A program made the translations under genes and the position numbers. Source: Polynucleobacter sp. MWH-Berg-3C6 (GTDB taxonomy: Bacteria > Pseudomonadota > Gammaproteobacteria > Burkholderiales > Burkholderiaceae). Taken from it: a stretch of DNA of 64,000 bases. Under the pieces are notes generated by a model that was not told the origin of the DNA, made no database searches, and was given only the letters and a program-made list of their open reading frames with translations. Positions 51,359 to 58,855 of the stretch are shown here, piece by piece; positions within the stretch are counted from its first letter, which is position 1, and every line of letters begins with the position of its first letter. The DNA lies in the NCBI RefSeq assembly GCF_018881855.1, contig NZ_JACVPN010000001.1, forward strand, positions 434,001 through 498,000. The letters are read 5' to 3'.

Positions 51359-52459
51359 ATGTCAGGTAAAGAAATCATGTTCACCCCGGTTGCTCTCGGT
51401 TCAATTCAGCTCAAAAACCGTCTCGTAATGGCGCCATTGACCAGAATGCGTGCAGTAGCTGGTGATGTGCCAAATCCTTTGGCAAAGACCTATTACGCCC
51501 AGCGTGCCAGCGCTGGCCTCATTATTACCGAGGCAACGCAGATTTCTCCGCTGGGCATGGGGTATCCAGCAACGCCTGGTATTTATTCTTCGGCGCAAAC
51601 TGCTGCCTGGAAAGAGATTGTTGAGGCAGTTCACGCAAAGGGTGGATCAATTGTTGCTCAGCTATGGCACGTAGGTCGCATTTCTCATTCTTCTTTACAC
51701 CCAGAGCAAGGTATTCCGGAAGCGCCTTCTGCGATTGCTCCCGTAGGACAAACTTATGGTGCCGATTGGAAGCTACATAACTATGAGACTCCTAAGGCAA
51801 TGAGTCTTGATGACATTGCCCGCTTACTAAAAGAGTTTGAGGCTGCCGCACAAAATGCTAAAGCGGCTGGTTTTGATGGCATTGAAATTCACTCTGCCAA
51901 CGGCTATTTATTGGATCAGTTCTTGCAAGACAAGACTAACCAGCGGACCGATCAATATGGTGGCTCAGTAGAAAATCGACTGCGCCTCTTGGGTGAGGTG
52001 ATCGAGACTGTCAGCAAAGTGTTCTCGAGTGACCGCGTCGGCGTTCGTCTTTCTCCGTACGGTACCTTTAATGATATTGCCGATAGTGATCCGATTGCTC
52101 TGTTTACTGCAGCAATCAAAAAATTAAATGCTTATAAATTGGCTTATGTACATATGATTGAGCCAAGGGCAACTAGTGCTGGTGGCGGTGATCAAGTTAA
52201 TGAGGAGGCGCCAATAACATCAGAGCTCTTCCGCGCAGCGTATGAGGGTAAATTTATTACTGCAGGTGGCTATGATCAGGCTCTAGGTGAAAAAGCGCTT
52301 GAGGAGGGCTTGGCTAATGCAGTTGCCTATGGCCGTATTTATATTGCTAATCCAGATTTAGCAGAGCGCTTCAAATTGAATGCTCCTCTGAATCCCTATA
52401 ACCGCGCTACATTCTATGGCGGTGCAGAGGCTGGATACACCGATTACCCAACTCTGTAA
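51359..52459 (+). CDS. Old Yellow Enzyme family NADH:flavin oxidoreductase
   Basis: A 366-residue FMN TIM-barrel ene-reductase. Motifs: NRLVMAPLTRMRA, QLWHVGRISH with the catalytic histidine region, and HSANGYLLDQFLQDKTNQRTDQYGGSVENR. It is of the NemA type that reduces activated alkenes, nitro esters or quinone-like electrophiles. AAAAGG lies six bases before ATG 51359, preferred to 51323; ATG 51377 is also possible. The gene diverges from rubredoxin. Confidence 0.91.
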   Translation: MSGKEIMFTPVALGSIQLKNRLVMAPLTRMRAVAGDVPNPLAKTYYAQRASAGLIITEATQISPLGMGYPATPGIYSSAQTAAWKEIVEAVHAKGGSIVAQLWHVGRISHSSLHPEQGIPEAPSAIAPVGQTYGADWKLHNYETPKAMSLDDIARLLKEFEAAAQNAKAAGFDGIEIHSANGYLLDQFLQDKTNQRTDQYGGSVENRLRLLGEVIETVSKVFSSDRVGVRLSPYGTFNDIADSDPIALFTAAIKKLNAYKLAYVHMIEPRATSAGGGDQVNEEAPITSELFRAAYEGKFITAGGYDQALGEKALEEGLANAVAYGRIYIANPDLAERFKLNAPLNPYNRATFYGGAEAGYTDYPTL

Positions 52460-52480
52460 GTTAATTCAGCTTGATTCAAT

Positions 52481-52513
52481 AAACTCCGTCCTGAGAGGCG
52501 GGGTTTATTTTTT
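52481..52513 (+). terminator. Intrinsic terminator after the Old Yellow Enzyme gene
   Basis: A ten-pair stem with two G-U pairs (AAACTCCGTC and GGCGGGGTTT) is followed by an A-interrupted T-run. It overlaps the 3' end of the minus-strand small gene at 52505. Confidence 0.75.
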
Positions 52514-52681
52514 GTCTTCAGGATCCTTTAGAAGATCGTAATGATTTGCAACCAGTAATAAAGCAATAGAAGCGCAGCCCATAGCGAAGAACTGCCATTG
52601 ATGAAGCATTGCCGTACCTATAACGGTCATCAAGATTGTCCAGCCGACGGCCATCTTCGCTTTCTTAGACAAAGGCTTCAT
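52505..52681 (-). CDS. Small two-helix membrane protein (58 residues)
   Basis: I read this short frame directly. ATG at 52681 is preceded by AGGAG about ten bases away, and the frame runs to TAA at 52505. The product begins MKPLSKKAKMAVGWTILM and has two hydrophobic stretches (about residues 11-25 and 30-46). It ends with a charged tail HYDLLKDPEDKK. It follows the cytochrome b561 gene after 13 bases on the same strand, so it is probably its operon partner. No family is recognised. The good ribosome site, clean frame and membrane-protein composition support a real gene. Confidence 0.68.
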   Translation of the reverse strand: MKPLSKKAKMAVGWTILMTVIGTAMLHQWQFFAMGCASIALLLVANHYDLLKDPEDKK

Positions 52682-52694
52682 CTCTTACTAACTC

Positions 52695-53237
52695 CTAAGC
52701 TTGCGCTTTAACTTTATTGAGCATACGACAAAGTGTATCGTCTTTTACGACGTAATGTTGCCATAAAGCTGCCAATGCATGAGCGCCGATCAGGAAGTAC
52801 AGGGTATTTCCTAAAAACTCATGAATCCCTTCAACGAGTTTTTTCATTTCTGGATTAGGGGTAACTAGTTGAGGCCAGACCAATCCAAAGAAATTGATTT
52901 CTTTGCCGCCATACTGAAAATAGAGAATGCCAAAGATCGGGGAGATTAATAGTAGGGCATACATGAGCCAATGCATTGCCTGAGCTAATGTGATGAACAC
53001 CCGTTTTGGATTTGTGGGCTTAGGAACACCATAGGTGAGGCGGAATATTAGGCGCAGAGCCATAGCTAGAAAAATGAGCTGTCCGAAGACGCCATGAATA
53101 CTTTTACAAAGATCACGCGCCTCGCTTCCCTTGGGGAATTGCCCCTTTAACTCTATGGTAATCAATGCTGCAATGATCAGTAGAAACACAAACCAGTGAA
53201 GAAAGATGGAAACGGGGTGATAGCGGGCTTTTGACAT
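52695..53237 (-). CDS. Cytochrome b561
   Basis: A 180-residue membrane cytochrome of the prokaryotic b561 family with four helices. Candidate haem histidines are in SIFLHWFVF, KSIHGVFGQL, QAMHWLMYAL and the ...GAHALAALWQHY helix. The YHPVSIFLHW opening is standard. Such proteins pass electrons between quinol and periplasmic acceptors such as superoxide. A Fur-box-like sequence lies 35 bases upstream of the start, suggesting iron control. Confidence 0.9.
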   Translation of the reverse strand: MSKARYHPVSIFLHWFVFLLIIAALITIELKGQFPKGSEARDLCKSIHGVFGQLIFLAMALRLIFRLTYGVPKPTNPKRVFITLAQAMHWLMYALLLISPIFGILYFQYGGKEINFFGLVWPQLVTPNPEMKKLVEGIHEFLGNTLYFLIGAHALAALWQHYVVKDDTLCRMLNKVKAQA

Positions 53238-53271
53238 ATTGAGTTATTAAAAATGTAGATTCTCCATAAAT

Positions 53272-53290
53272 GATAATGAATCTCATTAAC
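53272..53290 (-). promoter_or_regulatory. Fur-box-like site upstream of cytochrome b561
   Basis: The 19-base sequence GATAATGAATCTCATTAAC matches the classical Fur consensus GATAATGATAATCATTATC at 15 of 19 positions, with a perfect left half. It ends 35 bases from the cytochrome b561 start codon, a position that overlaps a promoter. It is likely an iron-dependent operator for the b561/small-protein pair. Confidence 0.6.
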
Positions 53291-53308
53291 AATAACAACC
53301 CCATGGTT

Positions 53309-53330
53309 AAACCCCCTTATTTTGGGGTTT
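53309..53330 (-). terminator. Hairpin in the gap before cytochrome b561
   Basis: Arms AAACCCC and GGGGTTT lie between the 62-residue protein gene and cytochrome b561, all on the opposite strand. No convincing T-run follows on the minus strand, so terminator function is uncertain. Confidence 0.25.
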
Positions 53331-53346
53331 TAGGGGGTGGGCCCGG

Positions 53347-53535
53347 TTAATTCAGCCTTACTTTAGCGCTCAGTTCGTTAACGGCGCCCCGTTTATCGAC
53401 TTGGGAGAGTCTGAGGGCTTCTGTTTCAAAGTCGAGCTGACCGGGATGAAATTCATCATCATTTTGTAGGTCAATCACATAAGTCCAGACAAGCTCGCGA
53501 CCGCGGTTCTTAAAGACATCAACTACACGTTTCAT
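53347..53535 (-). CDS. Small hypothetical protein
   Basis: A 62-residue soluble protein: MKRVVDVFKNRGRELVWTYVIDLQN..., then an acidic middle and ...NELSAKVRLN. AAGGCGG lies five bases before the ATG, which argues for translation. It lies downstream of the DUF4239 gene on the same strand (27-base gap). No family recognised. The composition suggests a small mixed alpha/beta fold. Confidence 0.65.
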   Translation of the reverse strand: MKRVVDVFKNRGRELVWTYVIDLQNDDEFHPGQLDFETEALRLSQVDKRGAVNELSAKVRLN

Positions 53536-53562
53536 ATGTACCGCCTTTGTGGTGATGCTTAA

Positions 53563-54360
53563 TTACTGCTTAGGGGAGGAGATTTCAGTCTTTGTTTGAG
53601 TGTTTAGTGCGTTCTTCAGTGTAATCAAGTTTCGCGGTTCAATCCGAATGACACCACCTCTGGGGCTGTCAATATCTGCAATCAAGAAAAAAGAGATGGC
53701 GATCACAAAAGGAAAAATCATAAATAGGGCAATGTTCTTCTGGAAGTTCCTCGCTCCAAATCCAACTAGCAAGTTTGCACAAATAGCGATGGCTGCCATG
53801 AGGAGCCATGCAGTGCTAGGAATACGATTCCACCATGCAGCTTGCACATAGCCTTGTGAGTTGAGAACATCGTTCATACCCGAGACCGCCAGTGCAATAG
53901 TAGGGCTCTGGTTAATGCGTGCAACAGGTAAAACCTCATTCCATAAGGCATTTTGCAGTTGGTCAGTTTTAAGGCGAATCTCTTTAATAGTTTCGCGATC
54001 TTGTTTCGAATAAAACAGAATCCGCTGATCTAGATATTGTTTGAGTAAATCTTTGGTTGCTTCATTTGCCTTTGGGGGCAGTAGGTCTGCCCGCAAATAT
54101 TCAGTGCCAATGGCATTTGCCTCTCCTTCTTCCAGGGTTTCTCGTAGATCATGGCGGTCAATTGCCATGGAGAAGGTGAAGCCAATAAGCAGTGCTAATA
54201 AAGTTAATGTGGCTGTTTGGATAATTCCCAGATCTTCAGAAGTTTCGGTATCTTTAGTGCGATAGCGACCCAGGACTGCATTACCAAACCAAACGCAAAA
54301 TGCAAATACTAGGAATGAAATTCCGAAAACAAGTAGAGGGTAGTTGAGTATGGAGTTAAT
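53563..54360 (-). CDS. DUF4239-like membrane protein with probable ATT start
   Basis: A membrane protein of about 265 residues resembling DUF4239. From the first in-frame ATG (54168) it would lack its N-terminal helix. The same frame continues upstream with the clearly coding INSILNYPLLVFGISFLVF helix and a linker to a second helix (LTLLALLIGFTFSMAIDRHD). This extension stops exactly at the TAA of lldD. The first codon after that stop is ATT, with AGGA nine bases upstream inside lldD. No ATG, GTG or TTG occurs in the extension. So the gene probably starts at ATT; an undetected base error is the alternative. Two more helices lie near the C-terminus. Confidence 0.72.
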   Translation of the reverse strand: MNSILNYPLLVFGISFLVFAFCVWFGNAVLGRYRTKDTETSEDLGIIQTATLTLLALLIGFTFSMAIDRHDLRETLEEGEANAIGTEYLRADLLPPKANEATKDLLKQYLDQRILFYSKQDRETIKEIRLKTDQLQNALWNEVLPVARINQSPTIALAVSGMNDVLNSQGYVQAAWWNRIPSTAWLLMAAIAICANLLVGFGARNFQKNIALFMIFPFVIAISFFLIADIDSPRGGVIRIEPRNLITLKNALNTQTKTEISSPKQ

Positions 54361-55506
54361 TTAAAAAGTTCCTGGATACAAAATATCTTTAGTGACATTC
54401 TGAATATCACGATGGCCAGTAAATGCCATAGTGATATCCAATTCATTCTTGATAATTTCTAGGCACTTGGTAACGCCGGCTTCACCCATGGCGCCTAAGC
54501 CATATAAAAATGGGCGACCAATCATAGTGCCACGAGCACCTAAGGCCCATGCCTTCAGAACATCTTGGCCAGATCGAATGCCGCCATCCATCCATACTTC
54601 AATATCTTTGCCAACAGCTTCCACTATTCCTGGCAGGGCCTGAATGCTAGAGACGGCACCATCTAATTGTCTGCCGCCGTGATTAGAAACAACCAAGGCA
54701 TCAGCACCAGAGTTTGCAGCCATGCGCGCATCGTCCTCATCCAAGATTCCTTTGATGATTAGTTTTCCACCCCACAGTTTTTTAATCCATTCCACATCAT
54801 TCCAACTTAAGCCCGGATCAAATTGTTCTGCAGTCCAAGAGGAGAGGGAGGACATGTTTCCTACACCAGTTGCGTGCCCCACAATATTGCGGAAGGTTCT
54901 GCGTGGTGTCGTAGCCATTCCAAGACACCAACGTGGCTTAGTAGCCATATTGATCATGTTGGCAATCGTCAGCTTGGGGGGAGCGGAGAGCCCATTCTTT
55001 AAATCTTTATGACGCTGCCCCAAAATTTGAAGGTCAAGCGTCAGAACTAAGGCTGAGCACTTGGCAGCTTTTGCGCGCTCAATTAAGCGCTCAATAAATC
55101 CACGATCTTTCATCACGTAGAGCTGAAACCAAAATGGTTTAGTAGTGCGTTCTGCCACATCTTCGATAGAGCAGATACTCATGGTAGATAAACAAAAAGG
55201 CACTCCAAATTTTTCTGCAGCTCTAGCAGCCAAAATTTCACCATCAGCATGTTGCATTCCGGTAAGTCCGGTTGGTGCAAGTGCTACAGGCATAGCCACT
55301 TCTTGACCGACCATGGTTGTTTTGGTTGTGCGGTTTGTCATATCAACGGCAACGCGCTGACGTAACTTTATTTTCTGAAAATCAGATTCATTGGCGCGAT
55401 AGGTAGACTCAGTCCAGGAACCTGAATCTGCGTAGTCATAGAACATCTTGGGGGTGCGTTTTTTGTGGAGTATCCGCAGGTCTTCGATATTGGTAATGAT
55501 TGCCAC
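54361..55506 (-). CDS. lldD: FMN-dependent alpha-hydroxy-acid dehydrogenase (LldD-like)
   Basis: A 381-residue FMN TIM-barrel enzyme that oxidises L-lactate or a related 2-hydroxy acid. Conserved parts are FYDYADSGSWTESTYRANESDF, ALAPTGLTGMQHADGE, FWFQLYVMKDRG, and the active-site VVSNHGGRQLDGA with the catalytic histidine. The stop TAA is directly followed by the likely ATT start of the DUF4239 gene. Substrate could be lactate, glycolate or mandelate; L-lactate is the most likely by resemblance. Confidence 0.88.
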   Translation of the reverse strand: MAIITNIEDLRILHKKRTPKMFYDYADSGSWTESTYRANESDFQKIKLRQRVAVDMTNRTTKTTMVGQEVAMPVALAPTGLTGMQHADGEILAARAAEKFGVPFCLSTMSICSIEDVAERTTKPFWFQLYVMKDRGFIERLIERAKAAKCSALVLTLDLQILGQRHKDLKNGLSAPPKLTIANMINMATKPRWCLGMATTPRRTFRNIVGHATGVGNMSSLSSWTAEQFDPGLSWNDVEWIKKLWGGKLIIKGILDEDDARMAANSGADALVVSNHGGRQLDGAVSSIQALPGIVEAVGKDIEVWMDGGIRSGQDVLKAWALGARGTMIGRPFLYGLGAMGEAGVTKCLEIIKNELDITMAFTGHRDIQNVTKDILYPGTF

Positions 55507-55639
55507 AATGTATCCTTCTGTTGAATGCCTTTTATATGGGACATTTATCTAATTAAGCTCTATCTTAGCAATACCAAGGATTTGTTTCTACAATGCTAGG
55601 GTATCCCTCCATTGAGACCCTAAATCCACTACCTTCTTG

Positions 55640-56551
55640 ATGCCTCAACTTAATCTCGCAACCATCTCTTATTTACTGATTGCCACTGCTTTATGGGCTG
55701 GTAATGCGATTGCTGGACGAGTTTTGGTGGCTAGTGCAGCTGTTTCGCCAATTACGCTCAGTTTGGTGCGTTGGGGATTAGCGGCATTACTACTGCTGCC
55801 ACTGGGCTGGAGAGTGTTTGCACCTAGTAGCGCTTTATGGCAAAACAAAAAGCGCTTTGTCTTGCTGGGCTTATTTGGTGTTGGAAGCTACAACGTACTT
55901 TTATACCTCGCACTAGAAACTTCAACAGCCATCAATGTCACCTTGATTGGTGCCAGTATGCCTATCTGGATGTTGTTGATTGGTGCCTTGTTTTATCAAA
56001 CCAAACCTGGCTTATTGCAGTTAGTTGGTGCAGTTGTCTCGCTACTTGGCGTTGCGATTGTATTAACGAGAGGTGATTTGTCGACTTTGCTTTCAATGCA
56101 AATGGTGCTCGGTGACTTATTAATTATGTTGGCTACGATTACCTGGGCTTTTTACAGCTGGATGTTAAGTCGACCTGGTGCAAGTAATGAGCGCCAATGG
56201 CCTTGGGCTCAATTTTTAATGGCGCAGGTTTTTGTGGGCTTGTTATGGACGGGATTCTTTGATGTTTTTGAGATTGCCGCTGGTCAGGCGTATTTAGAGC
56301 TCAATCCCTTGACTGCATCGCTGATTCTATTTGTCGCCATTGGCCCTTCGCTGATTGCTTATCGTTGCTGGGGATTGGGTGTGAATGGGGCAGGGCCCAC
56401 CGTTGCCGCCTTCTTTGCTAACTTCATTCCTTTGTTTACAGCAATTTTGTCTGCAGCCATGCTAGGTGAGCCACCCAAGCTTTTTCATGGCCTGGCATTT
56501 GCCTTGATCGTGATTGGGATTGTCATTTCTTCGAGAAAAAAGCACCAGTAA
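55640..56551 (+). CDS. EamA-family (DMT) transporter
   Basis: A 303-residue membrane protein with ten hydrophobic helices arranged as two EamA repeats (ATALWAGNAIAGRVL at the first; IGPSLIAYRCWGLGVNGAGPTVAAFFANFIP in the second). Members export metabolites such as amino acids or act as permeases; the substrate is unknown. The ATG at 55640 directly follows an in-frame TTG. It is divergent from lldD. Confidence 0.86.
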   Translation: MPQLNLATISYLLIATALWAGNAIAGRVLVASAAVSPITLSLVRWGLAALLLLPLGWRVFAPSSALWQNKKRFVLLGLFGVGSYNVLLYLALETSTAINVTLIGASMPIWMLLIGALFYQTKPGLLQLVGAVVSLLGVAIVLTRGDLSTLLSMQMVLGDLLIMLATITWAFYSWMLSRPGASNERQWPWAQFLMAQVFVGLLWTGFFDVFEIAAGQAYLELNPLTASLILFVAIGPSLIAYRCWGLGVNGAGPTVAAFFANFIPLFTAILSAAMLGEPPKLFHGLAFALIVIGIVISSRKKHQ

Positions 56552-56564
56552 AAAGCAGCAAACG

Positions 56565-56598
56565 CTCAAAAAGGGCCTCCCCAAAGCGGTTTTTTGAG
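56565..56598 (+). terminator. Possible terminator after the EamA gene
   Basis: Arms CTCAAAAA and TTTTTGAG enclose an 18-base GC-rich loop, with the T-run inside the right arm. It is a loose match to an intrinsic terminator. Confidence 0.35.
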
Positions 56599-56665
56599 GA
56601 TCACCCAAAAAGGCGCCTAAATCAGTATCATTTAGGGCTAATCACCAAATTCCTAGGAAATTACT

Positions 56666-57814
56666 ATGCCAGGTTTACTCCCCAACGTTGATCCAGACGG
56701 TTTATTAGAGTTCTCGGTCGTTTATACCGACCGCTCGTTAAATCACATGTCTGAAGAGTTCAAGCGTGTGATGGTTGATATTTCAGGCGTGCTTAAAGAT
56801 GCTTATAACGCTAGCTCAGCAGTAATCGTTCCTGGTAGCGGTACATTCGGTATGGAGGCTGTAGCCCGTCAATTCGCTAACAATCAAAAGTGTTTGGTTT
56901 TGCGCAATGGTTGGTTTAGCTACCGCTGGACACAAATTTTTGACCTAGCCAATATTACAAATGACGTTACTGTTATCAAGGGTCGTCAGTTGGAAGCATC
57001 TACGCAGGGCGTATTTGCGCCGGCACCGATTGAAGAGGTTGTAGCTTTCATTAAGAAAGAAAAGCCAGCAGTAGTTTTTGCACCGCACGTAGAAACTTCC
57101 GCAGGCATCATCCTGCCAGATGATTATCTCAAAGCAGTTGGTGAAGCTGTTCGCTCTGTAAATGGTTTATTTGTTTTAGATTGCATCGCTTCAGGTGCAA
57201 TGTGGGTAGATATGAAGGCCTGCAATGTGGACGTGGTGATCACCGCCCCACAAAAAGGTTGGAGCAGCTCCCCATGCTGCGCATTGATCGCACTTGGCGA
57301 TAGAGCACGCGAGCGTATTGATGCTACCCAAAGCACTAGCTTCTCGATGGATCTCAAAAAGTGGTTGCAGATCATGGAGGCTTACGAAAAAGGTGGCCAC
57401 GTGTATCACACGACCATGCCTACCGATGCGCTCAAGATTTTGCGTAATGTCATGAAAGAAACCCAAGCGCTTGGCTTTGCGGCATTGAAAGCAAAACAAG
57501 TGGAGTTGGGCACCAAGGTTCGCGACTTATTGGTATCTAAGGGCTACCACTCAGTATCCGCTAAAGGCTTTCAGGCGCCGGGCGTTGTAGTGAGCTACAC
57601 CAGGGACCCTGATATTCAATCTGGAAAGAAATTCATTGCGCTTGGCTTACAAACTGCTGCTGGCGTTCCTCTGCAGTGCGATGAAAGACCAGACTTCCGT
57701 ACATTCCGTATCGGCTTATTTGGCTTGGAGAAGTTAGCTCACGTAGATCGTACGCTTGGCCATCTCTCAGGAGCTTTGGAAAAGATTACCGAGGCAGAAG
57801 CTCAGCCTGCGTAA
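56666..57814 (+). CDS. Class V aminotransferase (alanine/serine-glyoxylate type)
   Basis: A 382-residue PLP enzyme of fold type I, class V. VPGSGTFGMEAVARQF is the cofactor phosphate region, APHVETSAGIILPDDYLKAV follows, then the DCIASGAMWVDM metal-like segment. The Schiff-base lysine is in ITAPQKGWSSSPCCALI. It likely transfers an amino group from serine or alanine to glyoxylate or pyruvate. AGGAAA lies before the ATG. A strong terminator follows. Confidence 0.88.
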   Translation: MPGLLPNVDPDGLLEFSVVYTDRSLNHMSEEFKRVMVDISGVLKDAYNASSAVIVPGSGTFGMEAVARQFANNQKCLVLRNGWFSYRWTQIFDLANITNDVTVIKGRQLEASTQGVFAPAPIEEVVAFIKKEKPAVVFAPHVETSAGIILPDDYLKAVGEAVRSVNGLFVLDCIASGAMWVDMKACNVDVVITAPQKGWSSSPCCALIALGDRARERIDATQSTSFSMDLKKWLQIMEAYEKGGHVYHTTMPTDALKILRNVMKETQALGFAALKAKQVELGTKVRDLLVSKGYHSVSAKGFQAPGVVVSYTRDPDIQSGKKFIALGLQTAAGVPLQCDERPDFRTFRIGLFGLEKLAHVDRTLGHLSGALEKITEAEAQPA

Positions 57815-57832
57815 CGGTTTCCCGCATCAAGT

Positions 57833-57860
57833 AAAGGCCATCTCATGATGGCCTTTTTCT
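57833..57860 (+). terminator. Intrinsic terminator after the aminotransferase
   Basis: A perfect ten-base stem (AAAGGCCATC and GATGGCCTTT, 4-base loop) is followed by a T-rich tract, ending 3 bases before the convergent gene. Confidence 0.92.
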
Positions 57861-57862
57861 TT

Positions 57863-58492
57863 TTACCTTGCCAGCGGATTGGGAGTGGCTTCGCCAATCT
57901 TATAAAGCGTGTTCTTGTCAATATGGTGAAACAGTTTTTCTTGATCTTTGATTTTTAAGACGGTGTCTTGCTCATAAGACCAAGTACCATCTGCATTGAT
58001 GCTGACTTGAATATGAAACTCTACTGTTTTAAAGGCGTAATCTAAAAATGGGCTAGAAGAAATTCCTGCGCATGGATCACCTTCTTTGGCATGTAATTCA
58101 AATTGCCTATCAGTAGACTCCGCCTTGCCGCAAGCCATGGTAGTCATGCCCCGAGGAATTGTGAGCGTATGAATGATGCTGCCGGTTGCCGGCTCCCAGA
58201 GCCAATACCCAACCTGGTCATGGTAGGTTTTGACTTGCTCTGGCTTTGTGATGTGTGCGTGGTATCGCAAGCCATAAAATAATTGTGGGCCATTGGTTTG
58301 GGGGTCAATTGGCTGTAGCTCAATGTGCTCAACGTAAGCCTGCTGCTTCGGGCCATCCGCTTTGGGTTTGAGGTCTACTCCTCGAATGCCTTCCCAAATC
58401 CCAGCCATGCCAGTAAAGGGTCCTAGGTTTTCTAGGGTATTAATGGAGTATCCCTGTGGCTCGGTAAAGATATCCTTCGGAAAATCATCCAT
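57863..58492 (-). CDS. Nitrobindin/FABP-like (DUF1794) protein
   Basis: A 209-residue protein with the beta-barrel DUF1794/nitrobindin pattern: LGPFTGMAGIWEGIRGVDLKP at the N-terminus resembles the haem-site GxWxGxG motif with changes. FYGLRYHAHI, GYWLWEPATGSIIHTLTIPRG and a C-terminal EKLFHHIDKNTLYKIGE follow. Nitrobindins bind haem and detoxify peroxynitrite; the altered motif makes haem binding uncertain. AAGGG lies six bases before ATG 58492, preferred to the TTG at 58507. Confidence 0.8.
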   Translation of the reverse strand: MDDFPKDIFTEPQGYSINTLENLGPFTGMAGIWEGIRGVDLKPKADGPKQQAYVEHIELQPIDPQTNGPQLFYGLRYHAHITKPEQVKTYHDQVGYWLWEPATGSIIHTLTIPRGMTTMACGKAESTDRQFELHAKEGDPCAGISSSPFLDYAFKTVEFHIQVSINADGTWSYEQDTVLKIKDQEKLFHHIDKNTLYKIGEATPNPLAR

Positions 58493-58573
58493 TACAGACC
58501 CTTTCAAAATGAAGCATTTACAGCAGATTTTTGAGTATTATCAAATTATCCACAAACCATCTTGGAGAATTGC

Positions 58574-58837
58574 ATGATTTCTCGTATTGTCCGCCTTAGT
58601 CTGATCACTCTCATTTCTGCAGCGATTGGTATTTCTCCAATTTCAGTGATGGCTGCTGATCCAGCCCCTGGAGCGACGCCAGCTGCTGCACCCGCAGCTA
58701 CTCCAACTGAGGCGCCAGCTGATCAAGCTACTGAGAAAAAAGCCAAGAAAAAAACTAAGAAAGAAAAGAAGGCTGAGAAAAAATCGAAGAAGAAGTCTAA
58801 GAAAAAATCAAAGCCCGCTTCAGACACCGCTGCTTAG
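58574..58837 (+). CDS. Exported lysine-rich small protein
   Basis: An 87-residue protein with a Sec signal (LITLISAAIGISPISVMAA). It has a Pro/Ala-rich linker and a C-terminal run of Lys-rich low-complexity sequence (about 24 lysines). GGAG lies six bases before ATG 58574, preferred to TTG 58562. It would be a small periplasmic or cell-surface polycation that could bind DNA, LPS or polyanions. No family is recognised. Repetitive AAG/AAA codons make it prone to length change. Confidence 0.72.
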   Translation: MISRIVRLSLITLISAAIGISPISVMAADPAPGATPAAAPAATPTEAPADQATEKKAKKKTKKEKKAEKKSKKKSKKKSKPASDTAA

Positions 58838-58855
58838 TAATACTTCACCTCTCAA

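Noticed and set aside
58730-58815. AAG/AAA-rich stretch as a tandem repeat or CRISPR-like array
   Set aside because: It is low-complexity lysine coding without regular repeat units or spacers.
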